From Actinomycetes bacterium (lineage in GTDB: Bacteria; Actinomycetota; Actinomycetes; Nanopelagicales; Nanopelagicaceae), in assembly GCA_014190155.1 (NCBI GenBank), contig BJFY01000003.1, forward strand, positions 1 through 64,000: a stretch of DNA of 64,000 nucleotides, written 5' to 3'. This document shows positions 54,621 to 64,000 of the stretch, piece by piece; position 1 is the first letter of the stretch; the number at the start of each line of letters is the position of its first letter. Position numbers and translations under genes: made by a program. The notes under the pieces are model-generated. The model was given only the letters and a program-made list of their open reading frames with translations, had not been told where the DNA came from and searched no databases.

Positions 54621-55928
54621 GTGCTTAAATTTTCAGTAATTGGAACCGGATATCTAGGTGCCACCCACGCCGCTGCAATGTCTTCACTTGGTTTTGAAGT
54701 AATCGGCGTCGATGTTGAGCCTACAAAAGTTGCGGCGCTGTCAAAAGGTAAGGTTCCATTTTATGAACCAGGGCTAGAAGAATTGTTAGAACAAGAAGTT
54801 AATTCTGGCAGGCTTAAATTCACTACTGACTTTTCTGCGATTAAAGATTGTGATGTGCACTTTATCTGCGTTGGTACGCCACAACAAAAAGGTAGTTTGG
54901 CTGCAGATTTAACTTATGTTGATGCCGCGCTAGATGCGGTCGCGCCGCACGCTAAAGCGGGTTCACTCGTGGTTGGTAAATCCACGGTTCCAGTCGGAAC
55001 TGCGCAACGCCTATTAAATCGTTTGAAAGCTGTTAATCCCGGCGCTGATTTAGCTTGGAACCCAGAATTCTTAAGAGAAGGTTTTGCCGTCGAAGATACC
55101 TTGCGACCAAATCGATTAGTAGTCGGCGTAACAAATGATGCTGCGGAAACTATTCTGAAAGAAGTTTATGCCCAACTTCTAGAATCTGGCATTCCGTGGA
55201 TTCGGGCAGACCTTCCAACTTCAGAGTTAGTTAAAGTAGCAGCTAATTCTTTTCTTGCCACTAAAATTTCATTCATTAACGCAATGGCCGAAGTTTGCGA
55301 AGCTGCGGCTGGCGATGTCACAGTTTTAGCAAAAGCAATTGGATATGACCCAAGAATTGGTTCGCGCTTCTTGCAAGCTGGAATCGGCTTTGGTGGTGGA
55401 TGTCTACCAAAAGATATTCGAGCATTCATGGCACGCGCCGATGAATTAGGTGCGCGCCAAGCTTTAGAATTCTTACGCGAAATCGATGCGATTAATCTAC
55501 GCGCCAGAGAACGTATGATTGGGTTAGTACGCGTTGATTTATCAGAAGATTTAAAGGGTAAGCGAATTGCGGTGCTGGGCGCAGCATTTAAGCCCGATAG
55601 CGATGATGTGCGAGACTCCCCAGCTCTTGATATTGCTGCACAAATACATGCTGCTGGGGCTAATGTGGTTATTTACGATCCAAAAGCTAATGCAAATGCC
55701 CAAGCAAGATTTCCACGGTTAGGGTTCGCTGCAACCGCTGCAGAATGTTTAAAAGATGCAGATTTAGTACTGCATTTAACTGAGTGGCAAGAGTTTAAAG
55801 ATTTGGATCCGATTGCAGTCAAGAAAATGGTTAAGAGCGCCATCATCATTGATGGCCGTAATCATTTAGATCGCGAAAAATGGTTAGCAGCTGGTTGGAA
55901 ATTTAGAGCTCTCGGTCGGACCCACTAA
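54621..55928 (+). CDS. ugd: UDP-glucose 6-dehydrogenase
   Basis: A 435-residue enzyme making UDP-glucuronate from UDP-glucose with two NAD+. It shows the Rossmann start FSVIGTGYLGATHAAAM, FICVGTPQ, STVPVGTAQRL, NPEFLREGFAVED, the catalytic Cys in GFGGGCLPKDIRAF and the C-terminal AFKPDSDDVRDSPALDIA. GGGAGA lies about 7 bases before the GTG start. It supplies uronic acid, probably for the surface glycan made by the neighbouring enzymes. Confidence 0.95.
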   Translation: MLKFSVIGTGYLGATHAAAMSSLGFEVIGVDVEPTKVAALSKGKVPFYEPGLEELLEQEVNSGRLKFTTDFSAIKDCDVHFICVGTPQQKGSLAADLTYVDAALDAVAPHAKAGSLVVGKSTVPVGTAQRLLNRLKAVNPGADLAWNPEFLREGFAVEDTLRPNRLVVGVTNDAAETILKEVYAQLLESGIPWIRADLPTSELVKVAANSFLATKISFINAMAEVCEAAAGDVTVLAKAIGYDPRIGSRFLQAGIGFGGGCLPKDIRAFMARADELGARQALEFLREIDAINLRARERMIGLVRVDLSEDLKGKRIAVLGAAFKPDSDDVRDSPALDIAAQIHAAGANVVIYDPKANANAQARFPRLGFAATAAECLKDADLVLHLTEWQEFKDLDPIAVKKMVKSAIIIDGRNHLDREKWLAAGWKFRALGRTH

Positions 55929-55930
55929 AA

Positions 55931-56446
55931 CTAAAAGCCAGTTCGCTGGCTCCGTTTGCTCTGTAAATTTCTACCTTTTTCAATTGCAGCATCATGTAGT
56001 TTGATGGCATAAGAATCTAGTGCAGTTGCAATCTCACTATCACTCGCACCAAGAATTCGAAGCGCTAATAACGCGGCATTCTTTGCATTTCCAATACCAA
56101 CGGTTGCGACTGGAATTCCAGCTGGCATTTGTACTATTGATAGCAGCGAATCCATACCATCTAAAGTTTTTAGCGGTACTGGCACACCAATTACTGGAAG
56201 CGTGGTTTGCGATGCAATCATTCCAGGAAGGTGAGCAGCACCACCAGCGCCAGCAATTATTACGGCAAATCCATTAGATCTCGCTTGCTTTGCAAAACTA
56301 GACATCTCTTCCGGCATTCGATGCGCCGATAAAACTTGGGCTTCATAAGCAACTTTAAATTCATCTAATATTTCGGCTGCCTCTTGCATAATTGGCCAAT
56401 CTGAATCGGAGCCCATAACGAGAGCAACTCGTACGTTATTACTCAT
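55931..56446 (-). CDS. purE: N5-CAIR mutase PurE
   Basis: A 171-residue class I PurE that rearranges N5-carboxyaminoimidazole ribonucleotide in purine synthesis. [40 protein letters not shown] and the [18 protein letters not shown] block are typical. It overlaps purK by 8 bases, so both are translated from one message. A C-terminal basic tail ([11 protein letters not shown]) is slightly longer than usual. Confidence 0.96.
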   Translation of the reverse strand: MSNNVRVALVMGSDSDWPIMQEAAEILDEFKVAYEAQVLSAHRMPEEMSSFAKQARSNGFAVIIAGAGGAAHLPGMIASQTTLPVIGVPVPLKTLDGMDSLLSIVQMPAGIPVATVGIGNAKNAALLALRILGASDSEIATALDSYAIKLHDAAIEKGRNLQSKRSQRTGF

Positions 56447-57563
56447 CTACTACTCCGTTCATATAATCGACAGCATGCGAAACTTCGCTCTGCAAGGTTG
56501 CAAGGTTATTGCCAATTGCAGTTACGTGTCCAACCTTGCGTCCAGCTTTAACTTCTTTTCGATATTGGTGAACTTTTAAGTATGGGGTTCTCGCAAAGAG
56601 ATGGAGATAAGGTCGATACATATTAGTTTTAGTACCGCCCAAAACATTTCCCATTACTGCGAAATCGGCGTTCATAGAAGTATCGCCGAGTGGAAGATCC
56701 AAGATTGCCCGTAAGTGCTGTTCAAATTGGCTCGTTACCGAACCTTCGATGCTCCAATGTCCAGAATTATGGGGCCGAGCAGCTAACTCATTGATGACTA
56801 ATCGATCGCCAACTACAAAAAGTTCGATCGCCATAACGCCAATTAACCCAATCAAATCTGCAATTTTTAAGGCTATTTCTTGTGCCGAAATTTTTAAGGT
56901 ATCCGGTAGATCTGGTGCTGGCGTGATTGTTTGAATACAAATGCCATCGCGTTGCACCGTGAGAGTTGGCGGCCAAGTTGCCGCTTGACCGTGCGGCGAA
57001 CGCGCGACCATCACGGCAATTTCCGAAGTATAGTTTAATTTTTCCTCTAGCAATAACGTCGGTTGAAGTTTTAAAAGTTCGCGCAATTCAGATTCGTCAG
57101 CAACTACCCAAACTCCACGACCGTCATAGCCGCCTGAAATAGATTTAGCAATAAGTGGGAACAAAATTCCGTGGTCTTTATCCCCAGAAAATAAATCCCA
57201 ATTAGGTATCGGCAGATTATTTTCTTGCAAAATCTTTCGCATCTCTGCTTTATTTTGCGAGTAGATAAATGCGCTAGCACTTGGCCTTACTACAACTTGG
57301 TTCTGCTCCAAAATTTTAATTACTGAATTAGGAATCAATTCGTGTTCAAAAGTAATGACATCGCAAGTTTTCGCAAAAGCTAATACTTCATCTGGGTTTA
57401 AGAAATTACCAACTACATGACCCGCAGAGAGCGCTGCAGAATCTTCACTTGAAGCAGCGAATAATTTTAAGTCTATGCCAAGAGCAATTGCGGGAGCGAT
57501 CATCATTCGCGCTAACTGGCCAGCGCCAATTACCCCTACTGTAGGAAACCCTGCGCTGCTCAC
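56439..57563 (-). CDS. purK: N5-CAIR synthetase PurK
   Basis: A 374-residue ATP-grasp enzyme that forms N5-CAIR from AIR, bicarbonate and ATP. It has [17 protein letters not shown] at the start, the ATP-grasp part with [11 protein letters not shown] and the C-terminal [17 protein letters not shown] motif with the metal and ATP ligands. The start is GTG at 57561-57563 with TAATCT six bases upstream, a leaderless pattern. It is followed by purE and is divergent from the GtrA gene. Confidence 0.96.
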   Translation of the reverse strand: MSSAGFPTVGVIGAGQLARMMIAPAIALGIDLKLFAASSEDSAALSAGHVVGNFLNPDEVLAFAKTCDVITFEHELIPNSVIKILEQNQVVVRPSASAFIYSQNKAEMRKILQENNLPIPNWDLFSGDKDHGILFPLIAKSISGGYDGRGVWVVADESELRELLKLQPTLLLEEKLNYTSEIAVMVARSPHGQAATWPPTLTVQRDGICIQTITPAPDLPDTLKISAQEIALKIADLIGLIGVMAIELFVVGDRLVINELAARPHNSGHWSIEGSVTSQFEQHLRAILDLPLGDTSMNADFAVMGNVLGGTKTNMYRPYLHLFARTPYLKVHQYRKEVKAGRKVGHVTAIGNNLATLQSEVSHAVDYMNGVVDE

Positions 57564-57569
57564 GGCGCA

Positions 57570-57575
57570 AGATTA
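57570..57575 (-). promoter_or_regulatory. -10 box of purK-purE, leaderless
   Basis: TAATCT, six bases (TGCGCC), then GTG at 57563. It is in the 56-base divergent spacer with the GtrA gene. Confidence 0.6.
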
Positions 57576-57607
57576 CTTGTTAGCGATATAAATCGTTATT
57601 TGGCAGA

Positions 57608-57613
57608 TAGACT
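57608..57613 (+). promoter_or_regulatory. -10 box of the GtrA gene, leaderless
   Basis: TAGACT, six bases (CCGCTA), then GTG at 57620. Confidence 0.6.
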
Positions 57614-57619
57614 CCGCTA

Positions 57620-58048
57620 GTGATTAAAAGGTTGATTGATATCCGCCATGAATTGATGAAATTCGGGAGCGTTGGCGCAGTTGCGTATGTGATCTCTGTT
57701 GGCGGTTTTAACCTTCTAGTGCACGTTCCGCGGGCTCCGCTTGCAGAAAAACCGCTAACTGGCTCAATAATTTCCGGTATTGCCTCAATAACTGTGGCCT
57801 ATTTAGGTAATAGATTTTGGACTTGGCGCGATCGACCAAAAGGAAAAATGCATCGCGAAGTTACTCTCTTTTTTGCGCTCAATCTTGTTGGGTTAGGGAT
57901 CGGCACACTAGCACTTGCCTTTTCGCGTTACGTCTTAGATTTACAGTCAGCGCTTGCAGACAATATAAGTGCAAACGTGATTGGTGTTGGAATTGGAACC
58001 TTATTTAGATTTTACGCCTACCGAAAATGGGTATTTCCATCAACGTAG
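57620..58048 (+). CDS. GtrA-like flippase-type membrane protein
   Basis: A 142-residue protein with four transmembrane helices. VGAVAYVISVGGFNLLVH, ISVAYLGNRFWTW-like (here ITVAYLGNRFWTWRDRP) and the end FRFYAYRKWVF are the GtrA signature. Such proteins are thought to move polyprenyl-phosphate-linked sugars across the membrane. It may serve the glycan cluster upstream. The start is GTG, set by a -10 box six bases before. It ends 9 bases within the convergent birA gene. Confidence 0.9.
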   Translation: MIKRLIDIRHELMKFGSVGAVAYVISVGGFNLLVHVPRAPLAEKPLTGSIISGIASITVAYLGNRFWTWRDRPKGKMHREVTLFFALNLVGLGIGTLALAFSRYVLDLQSALADNISANVIGVGIGTLFRFYAYRKWVFPST

Positions 58049-58795
58049 GTGTGTGACATCCCCAATTGAGACAGCACTTCCATTACTTAACTTTAACTCA
58101 CCAAATTCACTTAGGCCGATTGCTGTTGCGGAAATTGTATTTCCGTTGCTCAATTCAACTCTAACTTCTTTACCAATCGTGGCTGAATATTTTAAATAGA
58201 TTTCAGCTAGCGAATTAATTCCACTCTCACCCCAAATTCTTAAATTTTTTGAAATTTCACATAAAACAGCTGCAAGTACTAACTCTCGCTCTATTTCTTT
58301 GCCAATTATTAAATTAATTGCCGATGCATTTTTTACTGGTAGTTCAGATTTTTTAAAATTGACATTTATGCCAATTCCAGCGATCACACCACCATAATTA
58401 CTTTCGCAGAGAATTCCGGAAACTTTTTTACCTTCATATAACACGTCGTTCGGCCACTTTGTTAGAAACTCTTTCCCGGTCAATTCAGATAGAGCTTTGG
58501 CAACTGACACGCCAATAATCAGCGGTAACCAACCCCATTCGGAAATAGCACGTTCTGGTTTTATAAAAGTTGAGAAAAGCAACGCGCGCATTGGTGGCGC
58601 AATAAATTTACGATCTAACCGGCCTCTACCATTATTTTGAAATTCTGCGATTAGTAAATTACCATGTTGTAATGGTGAAAAATTATTTATAATTTCACTC
58701 TGCGTTGAAGTGGTTTCTGAAATTACCTTTACCCGCCAGTAGCCGTTGCCAAGCGCCTGTGATATTCGTTGCGGGTTAAGCGGAACATGTATCAC
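58040..58795 (-). CDS. birA: Biotin protein ligase BirA
   Basis: A 251-residue enzyme without the N-terminal DNA-binding domain, so not a repressor. FQNNGRGRLDRKF is the biotin/ATP loop, followed by TKWPNDVLYEGKKVSGILCE and GIGINVNF, then the C-terminal SH3-like domain. It joins biotin to the carboxylase alpha chain encoded in the divergent operon at 61.2-62.9 kb. The start is GTG at 58793-58795, with GAGG four bases upstream. Confidence 0.93.
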   Translation of the reverse strand: MIHVPLNPQRISQALGNGYWRVKVISETTSTQSEIINNFSPLQHGNLLIAEFQNNGRGRLDRKFIAPPMRALLFSTFIKPERAISEWGWLPLIIGVSVAKALSELTGKEFLTKWPNDVLYEGKKVSGILCESNYGGVIAGIGINVNFKKSELPVKNASAINLIIGKEIERELVLAAVLCEISKNLRIWGESGINSLAEIYLKYSATIGKEVRVELSNGNTISATAIGLSEFGELKLSNGSAVSIGDVTHLR

Positions 58796-58813
58796 CGCGC
58801 CTCATTTCCCTAG

Positions 58814-58819
58814 TACCTT
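58814..58819 (+). promoter_or_regulatory. -10 box of the acyl-CoA carboxylase operon
   Basis: TACCTT, six bases (AAGCCC), then ATG at 58826. It lies in a 30-base divergent spacer opposite birA. Confidence 0.5.
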
Positions 58820-58825
58820 AAGCCC

Positions 58826-60397
58826 ATGACCGAAGACATTCATACTACGGCCGGCAAGATCGAAGATCTGCGCAAACGATTAGACGAAGCAGTGCACGCT
58901 GGTTCCGCTCGCGCCATCGAAAAGCAACACGCAAAAGGGAAGATGACCGCGCGTGAGCGTATCGAAAAATTAGTTGATACGGGTTCCTTTACTGAATTAG
59001 ATGAGTTTGCCAGACACCGTTCTGTTAATTTTGGAATGCAAGATAGCCGACCATATGGTGATGGCGTTGTCACTGGGTATGGAACGGTAGATGGTCGATC
59101 TATCGCAGTCTTCTCCCAAGACTTTACGGTAATGGGTGGCAGCCTTGGCGAAGTTTTTGGTGAAAAAATTGTGAAGCTGATGGACTTTGCATTAAAAAAT
59201 GGGATTCCGTTGGTAGGCATTAATGATTCTGGCGGCGCTCGAATTCAAGAGGGCGTAGTTTCGCTGGGCAGATACGGCGAAATTTTTCGACGCAACGCAA
59301 GATCATCTGGTGTAATCCCACAAATATCATTAATTCTTGGACCGTGCGCTGGCGGTTCGGTTTATTCTCCTGCGATGACCGACTTCACCATCATGGTTAA
59401 TAAAACATCACATATGTTTATTACCGGCCCAGAAGTAATCAAAACTGTAACTGGTGAAGAAGTTGGCATGGAAGAACTCGGTGGCGCACATACCCATAAC
59501 GCTAAGACTGGAAACTCCCATTACTTGGCCGAGAACGAAGCGGATGCGATTGATTACGTAAAAGCTTTACTTTCATATTTGCCAAGTAATAACATGGATG
59601 AAGCCCCAATATTGGGTGCAACCGAGAGCGATGAAGTAACTCCGCTAGATAAGTCACTTGATCTTTTAATTCCAGATAGCCCAAATCAACCTTATGATAT
59701 TAAGAAAGTTATTGAAGCAATCCTAGATGAGTCTGAATTCTTAGAGGTGCAATCGCTCTTTGCACCAAACATCGTAATTGGATTTGGCAGAATTGAAGGT
59801 CGCTCTGTAGGCGTCGTAGCTAACCAACCGCTACAACTTGCCGGCACGCTAAATATTGATGCAAGCGAAAAAGCAGCGCGTTTTGTGCGAACTTGTGATG
59901 CTTATGGAATCCCAATTATCACGCTGGTGGATGTACCTGGATTTTTACCAGGTACAGATCAAGAATGGAATGGCATTATCCGACGTGGCGCAAAGTTGCT
60001 CTATGCCTATGGTGAAGCATCGGTTCCGATGGTTACATTAATTACTCGAAAAGCTTATGGTGGCGCTTACGACGTGATGGGTTCAAAACATTTAGGAGCC
60101 GATATAAATCTAGCTTGGCCAACCGCTCAAATTGCGGTTATGGGCGCACAAGGGGCAGTAAATATTCTTTATCGAAAAGAATTAAGTGACGCTAAAGACC
60201 CAGAAAAACTTCGGAAAGAATTAATAACTAATTACGAAGATACCCTAGCTAATCCTTACTTAGCCGCAGAGCGTGGCTTTATCGATGCTGTAATAGAACC
60301 AAGCCAAACTAGAAGGTACATTACTAAGGCGCTACGCACGCTCCGAAACAAACGCGACATTTTGCCAGCTAGAAAGCATGGCAATATTCCGCTTTAG
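58826..60397 (+). CDS. pccB: Acyl-CoA carboxylase beta (carboxyltransferase) subunit
   Basis: A 523-residue carboxyltransferase of the AccD/PccB group. [51 protein letters not shown] (split as [16 protein letters not shown]), [15 protein letters not shown] and [15 protein letters not shown] are diagnostic and include the oxyanion Gly residues. It passes CO2 from carboxybiotin to acetyl- or propionyl-CoA. It starts an operon of beta, epsilon, Maf and alpha genes, as in Streptomyces. Confidence 0.96.
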   Translation: MTEDIHTTAGKIEDLRKRLDEAVHAGSARAIEKQHAKGKMTARERIEKLVDTGSFTELDEFARHRSVNFGMQDSRPYGDGVVTGYGTVDGRSIAVFSQDFTVMGGSLGEVFGEKIVKLMDFALKNGIPLVGINDSGGARIQEGVVSLGRYGEIFRRNARSSGVIPQISLILGPCAGGSVYSPAMTDFTIMVNKTSHMFITGPEVIKTVTGEEVGMEELGGAHTHNAKTGNSHYLAENEADAIDYVKALLSYLPSNNMDEAPILGATESDEVTPLDKSLDLLIPDSPNQPYDIKKVIEAILDESEFLEVQSLFAPNIVIGFGRIEGRSVGVVANQPLQLAGTLNIDASEKAARFVRTCDAYGIPIITLVDVPGFLPGTDQEWNGIIRRGAKLLYAYGEASVPMVTLITRKAYGGAYDVMGSKHLGADINLAWPTAQIAVMGAQGAVNILYRKELSDAKDPEKLRKELITNYEDTLANPYLAAERGFIDAVIEPSQTRRYITKALRTLRNKRDILPARKHGNIPL

Positions 60398-60410
60398 GAA
60401 TATTTCTAAA

Positions 60411-60578
60411 ATGAACTTCATCATAACTAAAGGCACCCCAAATCCTGACGAAACCCTAGCGATTGCAAATATTTTGAAAACGCGCAGTAAAAAACCAGTA
60501 GCGAGCCGAAATACTTGGGGAAAGCCACAACTTCGTAACGAGCTCGTTAAAAATCGTAGATACAACAATGGTAAATAG
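60411..60578 (+). CDS. accE: Acyl-CoA carboxylase epsilon subunit
   Basis: A 55-residue protein in the usual place between carboxylase beta and maf. FIITKGTPNPDETLAIANIL matches the short AccE pattern with a NP(T/D)E turn, and the C-terminal WGKPQLRNELV resembles the conserved Trp-containing end. Epsilon subunits activate and stabilise actinobacterial carboxylases. The ATG at 60411 is preferred over an upstream one (60378) that would overlap the beta gene. Its TAG overlaps the GTG just before maf. Confidence 0.8.
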   Translation: MNFIITKGTPNPDETLAIANILKTRSKKPVASRNTWGKPQLRNELVKNRRYNNGK

Positions 60579-60580
60579 TG

Positions 60581-61204
60581 ATGAAAATTATCCTGGCATC
60601 GGCTTCGACATCACGACGACGCTTATTAAATTCGGTAGGTATTAACCCAGAAATAATTGTGAGCGGTGTTGATGAAGAATTGCCTGAATATCAAGGTTTA
60701 ACTCCAGCGGAGTTAGTACTCGCGCTAGCCATCGTTAAGGCTCATACTGTCAAAGCAATGATAAATGAGGTGGCGATTGTGATTGGCTGTGACTCAACTT
60801 TTGAATTCAACGGCAGATCTTTAGGAAAACCAGAAACGCCAACTAATGCGATTGCTAGATGTAAAGAATTACGTGGTAAATCTGGGATTTTGCATACAGG
60901 TCACTGCTTTATCGACACCGCAAAAGGATTGGAAATATCAGATATCACATCTACTAAAGTTTTCTTCGCCGATATGACAGATCAAGAAATAGAAGATTAC
61001 GTTGCTACTGGCGAACCGTTACAAGTTGCTGGTGGATTTACGCTAGACGGTTTGAGCGCACCATTTATTGATCGGATTGAGGGCGAAACTAGCAATGTAA
61101 TTGGACTTTCATTGCCGCTACTTCGTAAAACTATAAATCACCTAGGTTATAACTGGTTTGCAATTGCCAATTCAAAATCATACACCTCAGAAGTAACAAT
61201 CTAA
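60581..61204 (+). CDS. maf: Maf family nucleotide pyrophosphatase
   Basis: A 207-residue house-cleaning enzyme that hydrolyses non-canonical or excess nucleoside triphosphates. [18 protein letters not shown] is the family start, with [18 protein letters not shown] and [20 protein letters not shown] carrying the remaining active-site residues. The frame could begin at GTG 60578, but ATG 60581 gives the usual start. It overlaps the carboxylase alpha gene by TAATG. Conserved position inside the carboxylase operon implies shared regulation rather than shared chemistry. Confidence 0.92.
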   Translation: MKIILASASTSRRRLLNSVGINPEIIVSGVDEELPEYQGLTPAELVLALAIVKAHTVKAMINEVAIVIGCDSTFEFNGRSLGKPETPTNAIARCKELRGKSGILHTGHCFIDTAKGLEISDITSTKVFFADMTDQEIEDYVATGEPLQVAGGFTLDGLSAPFIDRIEGETSNVIGLSLPLLRKTINHLGYNWFAIANSKSYTSEVTI

Positions 61205-62922
61205 TGAAATCAGTATTGATTGCTAACCGCGGTGAAATTGCGGTACGAGTCGCACGAGCTTGCAAAGATCATGGTTTAAAAAGTATTGCAGTTTATTCAG
61301 ATGAAGATCGAAACACACTTCATGTGCGATCTGCTGACGAAGCGTTTGCATTAGATGGCATAACTGGCGCGCAAACTTATTTGAATATCTCAAAAATTAT
61401 TGCAGTTGCAAAAAAATCTGGTGCTGATGCAGTCCATCCGGGCTATGGATTTCTATCCGAGAACGCAGATTTTGCAGAAGCAGTGATTGCTGGGGGATTA
61501 ATTTGGATCGGACCACCACCAGCTGCGATTAGAGCGTTGGGTGATAAAGTTTCGGCTCGCAAGATTGCGGCAAAAGTTGGTGCGCCACAAGTTGCTGGCA
61601 CTTCCGACCCAGTCGATTCTGCAGAGGAAGTCATTGCATTTGCTAAAGAACATGGTCTGCCTGTTGCGATAAAAGCGGCCCATGGTGGCGGTGGCCGCGG
61701 CTTAAAAGTTGCGCGATCGCTCGCGGAAATTCCAGAACTTTTTGCATCGGCAGTTAGAGAAGCGATTAGCGGTTTTGGTCGCGGTGAATGTTTTGTGGAG
61801 CGTTATCTCGATAAACCGCGCCATGTCGAGACCCAAGTGCTCGTTGATCAACACGGAAATGCCATGGTTGTCAGCACTAGAGATTGCTCGCTGCAACGTC
61901 GTCATCAAAAATTAGTAGAAGAGGCCCCAGCGCCGTTTTTAAGTCAAGCACAGAACGCTGAGCTTTACCGTTCGAGCAAAGCCATAATGAAAGCTGCTGG
62001 CTATGTTGGAGCCGGCACTTGTGAATTTCTAGTCGGAATTGATGGCACCATCTCTTTCCTGGAAGTTAATACTCGCCTACAAGTCGAACACCCAGTCAGT
62101 GAAGAAGTTTCGGGTGTTGATTTGGTTAGAGAGCAATTTCGAATTGCAATGGGTGAAAAAATAAAGAATGAGGATCCGATCATCCGTGGCCACTCTATTG
62201 AATTTAGAATTAATGGCGAAGATCCTGGGCGATCTTTTTTGCCAGCTCCCGGCACGATCACTAAATGGGAAGTACCTAGCGGACCTGGCGTACGCGTTGA
62301 TGCCGGCTTTACTGCGGGCGATGTTATCGGTGGAAATTTTGATTCACTTTTGGCTAAATTAATTATCACTGGCGCTACTAGAAATGAGGCAATTGCACGC
62401 GCTAAACGAGCGTTAGCTGAATTTCATATTGAAGGTTTGGCGACTGCGCTGCCATTTCATCGCGCAATTCTTACAGATCCAGCATTTGCTAATGAATTCA
62501 AAGTTTACACAAGTTACATTGAGAGTGAATTTGTTAACGAAATCCCAATGTTTCAAGGTGGTACTTCTGGAATTTCTAGCGTACCCAGATCAGAAACTTT
62601 CATTACCGAAGTTAATGGCCATAGATTTGAAGTTGCAATTCATGCAAACGAAACCACACACAAACGCCATCGCGCGAAAAATGGCGTGACTGGAATTTTT
62701 ACTGGTGATGCTCTTACTAGTCCAATGCAAGGAACTGTTGTAAAAATTGCAGTTTCAGAAGGCGACCAGGTCGAAGTTGGGGATTTAATTTTTGTATTGG
62801 AAGCTATGAAAATGGAGCAACCACTTACTGCGCACAAAGCCGGTAAAATTGCTGATATATCAGCCAATATTGGCGAAACTATCACAAGTGGTAGCAAGCT
62901 CTGCAACATATTAGATAATTAA
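61204..62922 (+). CDS. Acyl-CoA carboxylase alpha subunit (biotin carboxylase plus BCCP)
   Basis: A 572-residue protein. It has the biotin carboxylase domain ([31 protein letters not shown]-grasp loop; [12 protein letters not shown] active site), a linker, and a C-terminal biotinyl domain with EAMKMEQPL in which Lys is biotinylated by BirA. Together with the beta and epsilon chains it makes malonyl- or methylmalonyl-CoA for lipids. Length is a little shorter than the Streptomyces homologue (about 590). Confidence 0.95.
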   Translation: MKSVLIANRGEIAVRVARACKDHGLKSIAVYSDEDRNTLHVRSADEAFALDGITGAQTYLNISKIIAVAKKSGADAVHPGYGFLSENADFAEAVIAGGLIWIGPPPAAIRALGDKVSARKIAAKVGAPQVAGTSDPVDSAEEVIAFAKEHGLPVAIKAAHGGGGRGLKVARSLAEIPELFASAVREAISGFGRGECFVERYLDKPRHVETQVLVDQHGNAMVVSTRDCSLQRRHQKLVEEAPAPFLSQAQNAELYRSSKAIMKAAGYVGAGTCEFLVGIDGTISFLEVNTRLQVEHPVSEEVSGVDLVREQFRIAMGEKIKNEDPIIRGHSIEFRINGEDPGRSFLPAPGTITKWEVPSGPGVRVDAGFTAGDVIGGNFDSLLAKLIITGATRNEAIARAKRALAEFHIEGLATALPFHRAILTDPAFANEFKVYTSYIESEFVNEIPMFQGGTSGISSVPRSETFITEVNGHRFEVAIHANETTHKRHRAKNGVTGIFTGDALTSPMQGTVVKIAVSEGDQVEVGDLIFVLEAMKMEQPLTAHKAGKIADISANIGETITSGSKLCNILDN

Positions 62923-62930
62923 ATGTACCG

Positions 62931-63365
62931 ATGACGCTTTATGCAGCATATGGATCAAATCTAGATCCACAACAAATGCTGAAGCGGGTACCGCACTCAC
63001 CACATCGTGGAAATGGTTGGCTTGAAGGTTGGCGTATTACTTTCGGCGGCGAAGAGATTGGCTGGGAAGGCGCAGTAGCAACCATTGTTGAAGATCCAAC
63101 TAGCCATGTATTTGTTGCGATTTATGATTTAACTAAGGACGATGAAAAATCTCTCGATCAATGGGAAGGCGTCGACACCAACCTTTATCGAAAAATCAGA
63201 TTGCGCGTCGAAACTCTTGAAGGTAGTTCATTAGTTTATTTATATGTTTTAAATTCATACGAAGGTGGTAAACCTAGTTCAAGATATTTTCAAATTATGT
63301 ACGAAGCTGCAAAAACTGCAGGTGCGCCTAACGATTATTTAGCTGATTTGGCAAAATTGGTTTAG
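62931..63365 (+). CDS. Gamma-glutamylcyclotransferase-like protein
   Basis: A 144-residue protein of the GGCT-like (BtrG/AIG2) fold. It starts [13 protein letters not shown], the YGSN motif that binds the gamma-glutamyl group, and contains [11 protein letters not shown] with the acidic catalytic Glu region (EGV). It may cut gamma-glutamyl peptides or related amides. It follows the carboxylase alpha gene by 8 bases and overlaps the convergent putA end by 38 bases. Confidence 0.85.
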   Translation: MTLYAAYGSNLDPQQMLKRVPHSPHRGNGWLEGWRITFGGEEIGWEGAVATIVEDPTSHVFVAIYDLTKDDEKSLDQWEGVDTNLYRKIRLRVETLEGSSLVYLYVLNSYEGGKPSSRYFQIMYEAAKTAGAPNDYLADLAKLV

Positions 63366-64000
63366 GGCCGGCGCCAACATTTCCATAACGGTGGTTTGTA
63401 ATTGCCACACTCTGCTCTCTGAACCAGCGTGGTATTTCCACGGAACCTTCGTTTGTAATCGGTCGTGGATCAACCGAAATACCGAGCGCTAAGAATTCTG
63501 CAATTGGTGGGGTAGCATTTAAAAGCCAGCGCACTTTGCCAATTGATAACAATCCTCTTTCAATTTGCGAAAATAGATCTGAAATGGAATCTCTTTTGCT
63601 GATTCGAATTGATAAATCAAATCTCTTTGATATCCAATCGATAGCAGCCAAAGCTTCATTAGAAACTTGATTATCGATTACGACTAAGATTTCTGAGTTG
63701 AATTTGCAATATCTTTGATAGTTTCGTTCTGCCTTTAAACCAGCGCGATCTATCGCATATTTCCCAGCGCTCTCCCACCATTGATTTGCGCTCTCTTTTA
63801 ACGAGGCTGAATTCGTAAGCGGTACCCACTTCCGGAGTTGGGATAAGTAATTCGGGCCGCCAGCTTTCGCAGTTGCACCGACACTGCTCCGTTTCCAACC
63901 GCCGAATGGTTGCCGATTTACAATCGCGCCGGTAATACCTCGATTTACATATAAATTTCCGGCTTCGATTTCACTAATCCATTCCGCGCACTCTGAAGTA
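63328..64000 (-). CDS. putA: PutA-type proline dehydrogenase / glutamate semialdehyde dehydrogenase, C-terminal end
   Basis: The last 223 codons of a gene entering from beyond base 64000. [20 protein letters not shown] and [16 protein letters not shown] are the closing parts of the aldehyde dehydrogenase domain of the actinobacterial bifunctional PutA; the remaining 150 residues are the typical C-terminal extension ending [21 protein letters not shown]. It oxidises proline to glutamate. The frame is continuous from 64000 to the TAG at 63328-63330; the ORF pieces seen in it are parts of one gene. Confidence 0.88.
   Translation of the reverse strand, partial: TSECAEWISEIEAGNLYVNRGITGAIVNRQPFGGWKRSSVGATAKAGGPNYLSQLRKWVPLTNSASLKESANQWWESAGKYAIDRAGLKAERNYQRYCKFNSEILVVIDNQVSNEALAAIDWISKRFDLSIRISKRDSISDLFSQIERGLLSIGKVRWLLNATPPIAEFLALGISVDPRPITNEGSVEIPRWFREQSVAITNHRYGNVGAGPKPILPNQLNNR

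Noticed and set aside
63328-63898. Two separate short minus-strand frames near the right end
   Set aside because: They are fragments of the continuous putA frame (first piece) and of an alternative frame (second piece), not separate genes.

Overview
The window is a low-GC (roughly 40-45% by eye), extremely compact stretch of an actinobacterial chromosome. Lineage markers seen directly are the mtrA-mtrB two-component pair, two WhiB proteins, a PdtaS-type kinase beside whiB1, mycothiol deacetylase mshB, small actinobacterial families (DUF3107, DUF3117, DUF3499, DUF5719, DUF6113, Rv3235-type) and an acyl-CoA carboxylase with an epsilon subunit. Low GC, almost no intergenic DNA, no mobile elements and no gene-free stretch over about 200 bases fit a streamlined aquatic actinobacterium of the acI / Nanopelagicales type. 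That assignment is an inference from gene content, not a database match. No rRNA, tRNA, CRISPR array, phage or insertion sequence was seen.

Layout. 1-3.2 kb: sugar-catabolism genes (IolE-like isomerase, GH63/MGH1-like glycosidase, Gfo/Idh/MocA oxidoreductase). 3.2-12.5 kb: argG, a short ribosome hibernation factor, two TerC-type membrane proteins flanking a PatB/MalY enzyme, a LacI regulator and two small membrane proteins, then DUF4389, a 3-methyladenine glycosylase and msrA-msrB. 12.7-16.8 kb: whiB1, pdtaS, and an orphan pair resembling Tad-pilus CpaE and CpaB. 16.8-30.5 kb: a long minus-strand block (whiB2, membrane glycosyltransferase, DUF5719, DUF3499, manB, ahcY, mtrA, mtrB, comF, secA) keeping the classical actinobacterial order but lacking lpqB after mtrB and the hibernation factor before secA. 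30.5-37.7 kb: sugar-nucleotide pyrophosphorylase, dapC, fdxA, a GNAT-cysS pair, DUF6113-mshB, TetR and DUF3107. 37.6-49.5 kb: MarC, PHP phosphoesterase, MgtE-N/CBS protein, DUF1003, mrp, tatB, HtrA protease, O-methyltransferase, pepA, nhaA, DUF3117, a free-standing sigma region 4, SRPBCC, LOG and dapD. 49.5-58 kb: an envelope glycan module (SpoIID, ABC exporter, GT2, LCP ligase, UDP-glucose dehydrogenase), purE-purK and GtrA. 58-64 kb: birA and the acyl-CoA carboxylase operon, a gamma-glutamylcyclotransferase-like gene and the 3' end of putA.

How the genes work together. ManB and the nucleotidyltransferase feed nucleotide-mannose supply; Ugd, the GT2, the ABC exporter and LCP proteins would build and attach a surface glycan. 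DapC and DapD are two steps of the succinylase lysine/diaminopimelate route. BirA would biotinylate the carboxylase alpha chain encoded across the divergent promoter. MshB, MsrA/B and the cysteinyl ligase bear on thiol and redox metabolism.

Two genome-wide habits stand out. Many first genes carry a TANNNT -10 box 6-7 bases before the start codon, implying leaderless transcripts. All 13 convergent gene pairs are separated by 19 bases or fewer or overlap, three of them sharing one four-base stop module. The best single anomaly is dapC, which has no ATG, GTG or TTG where its conserved N-terminus begins. I found no clearly new multi-gene system; the most system-like unknowns are the CpaE/CpaB-like pair beside pdtaS and the two small membrane proteins near 7 kb.
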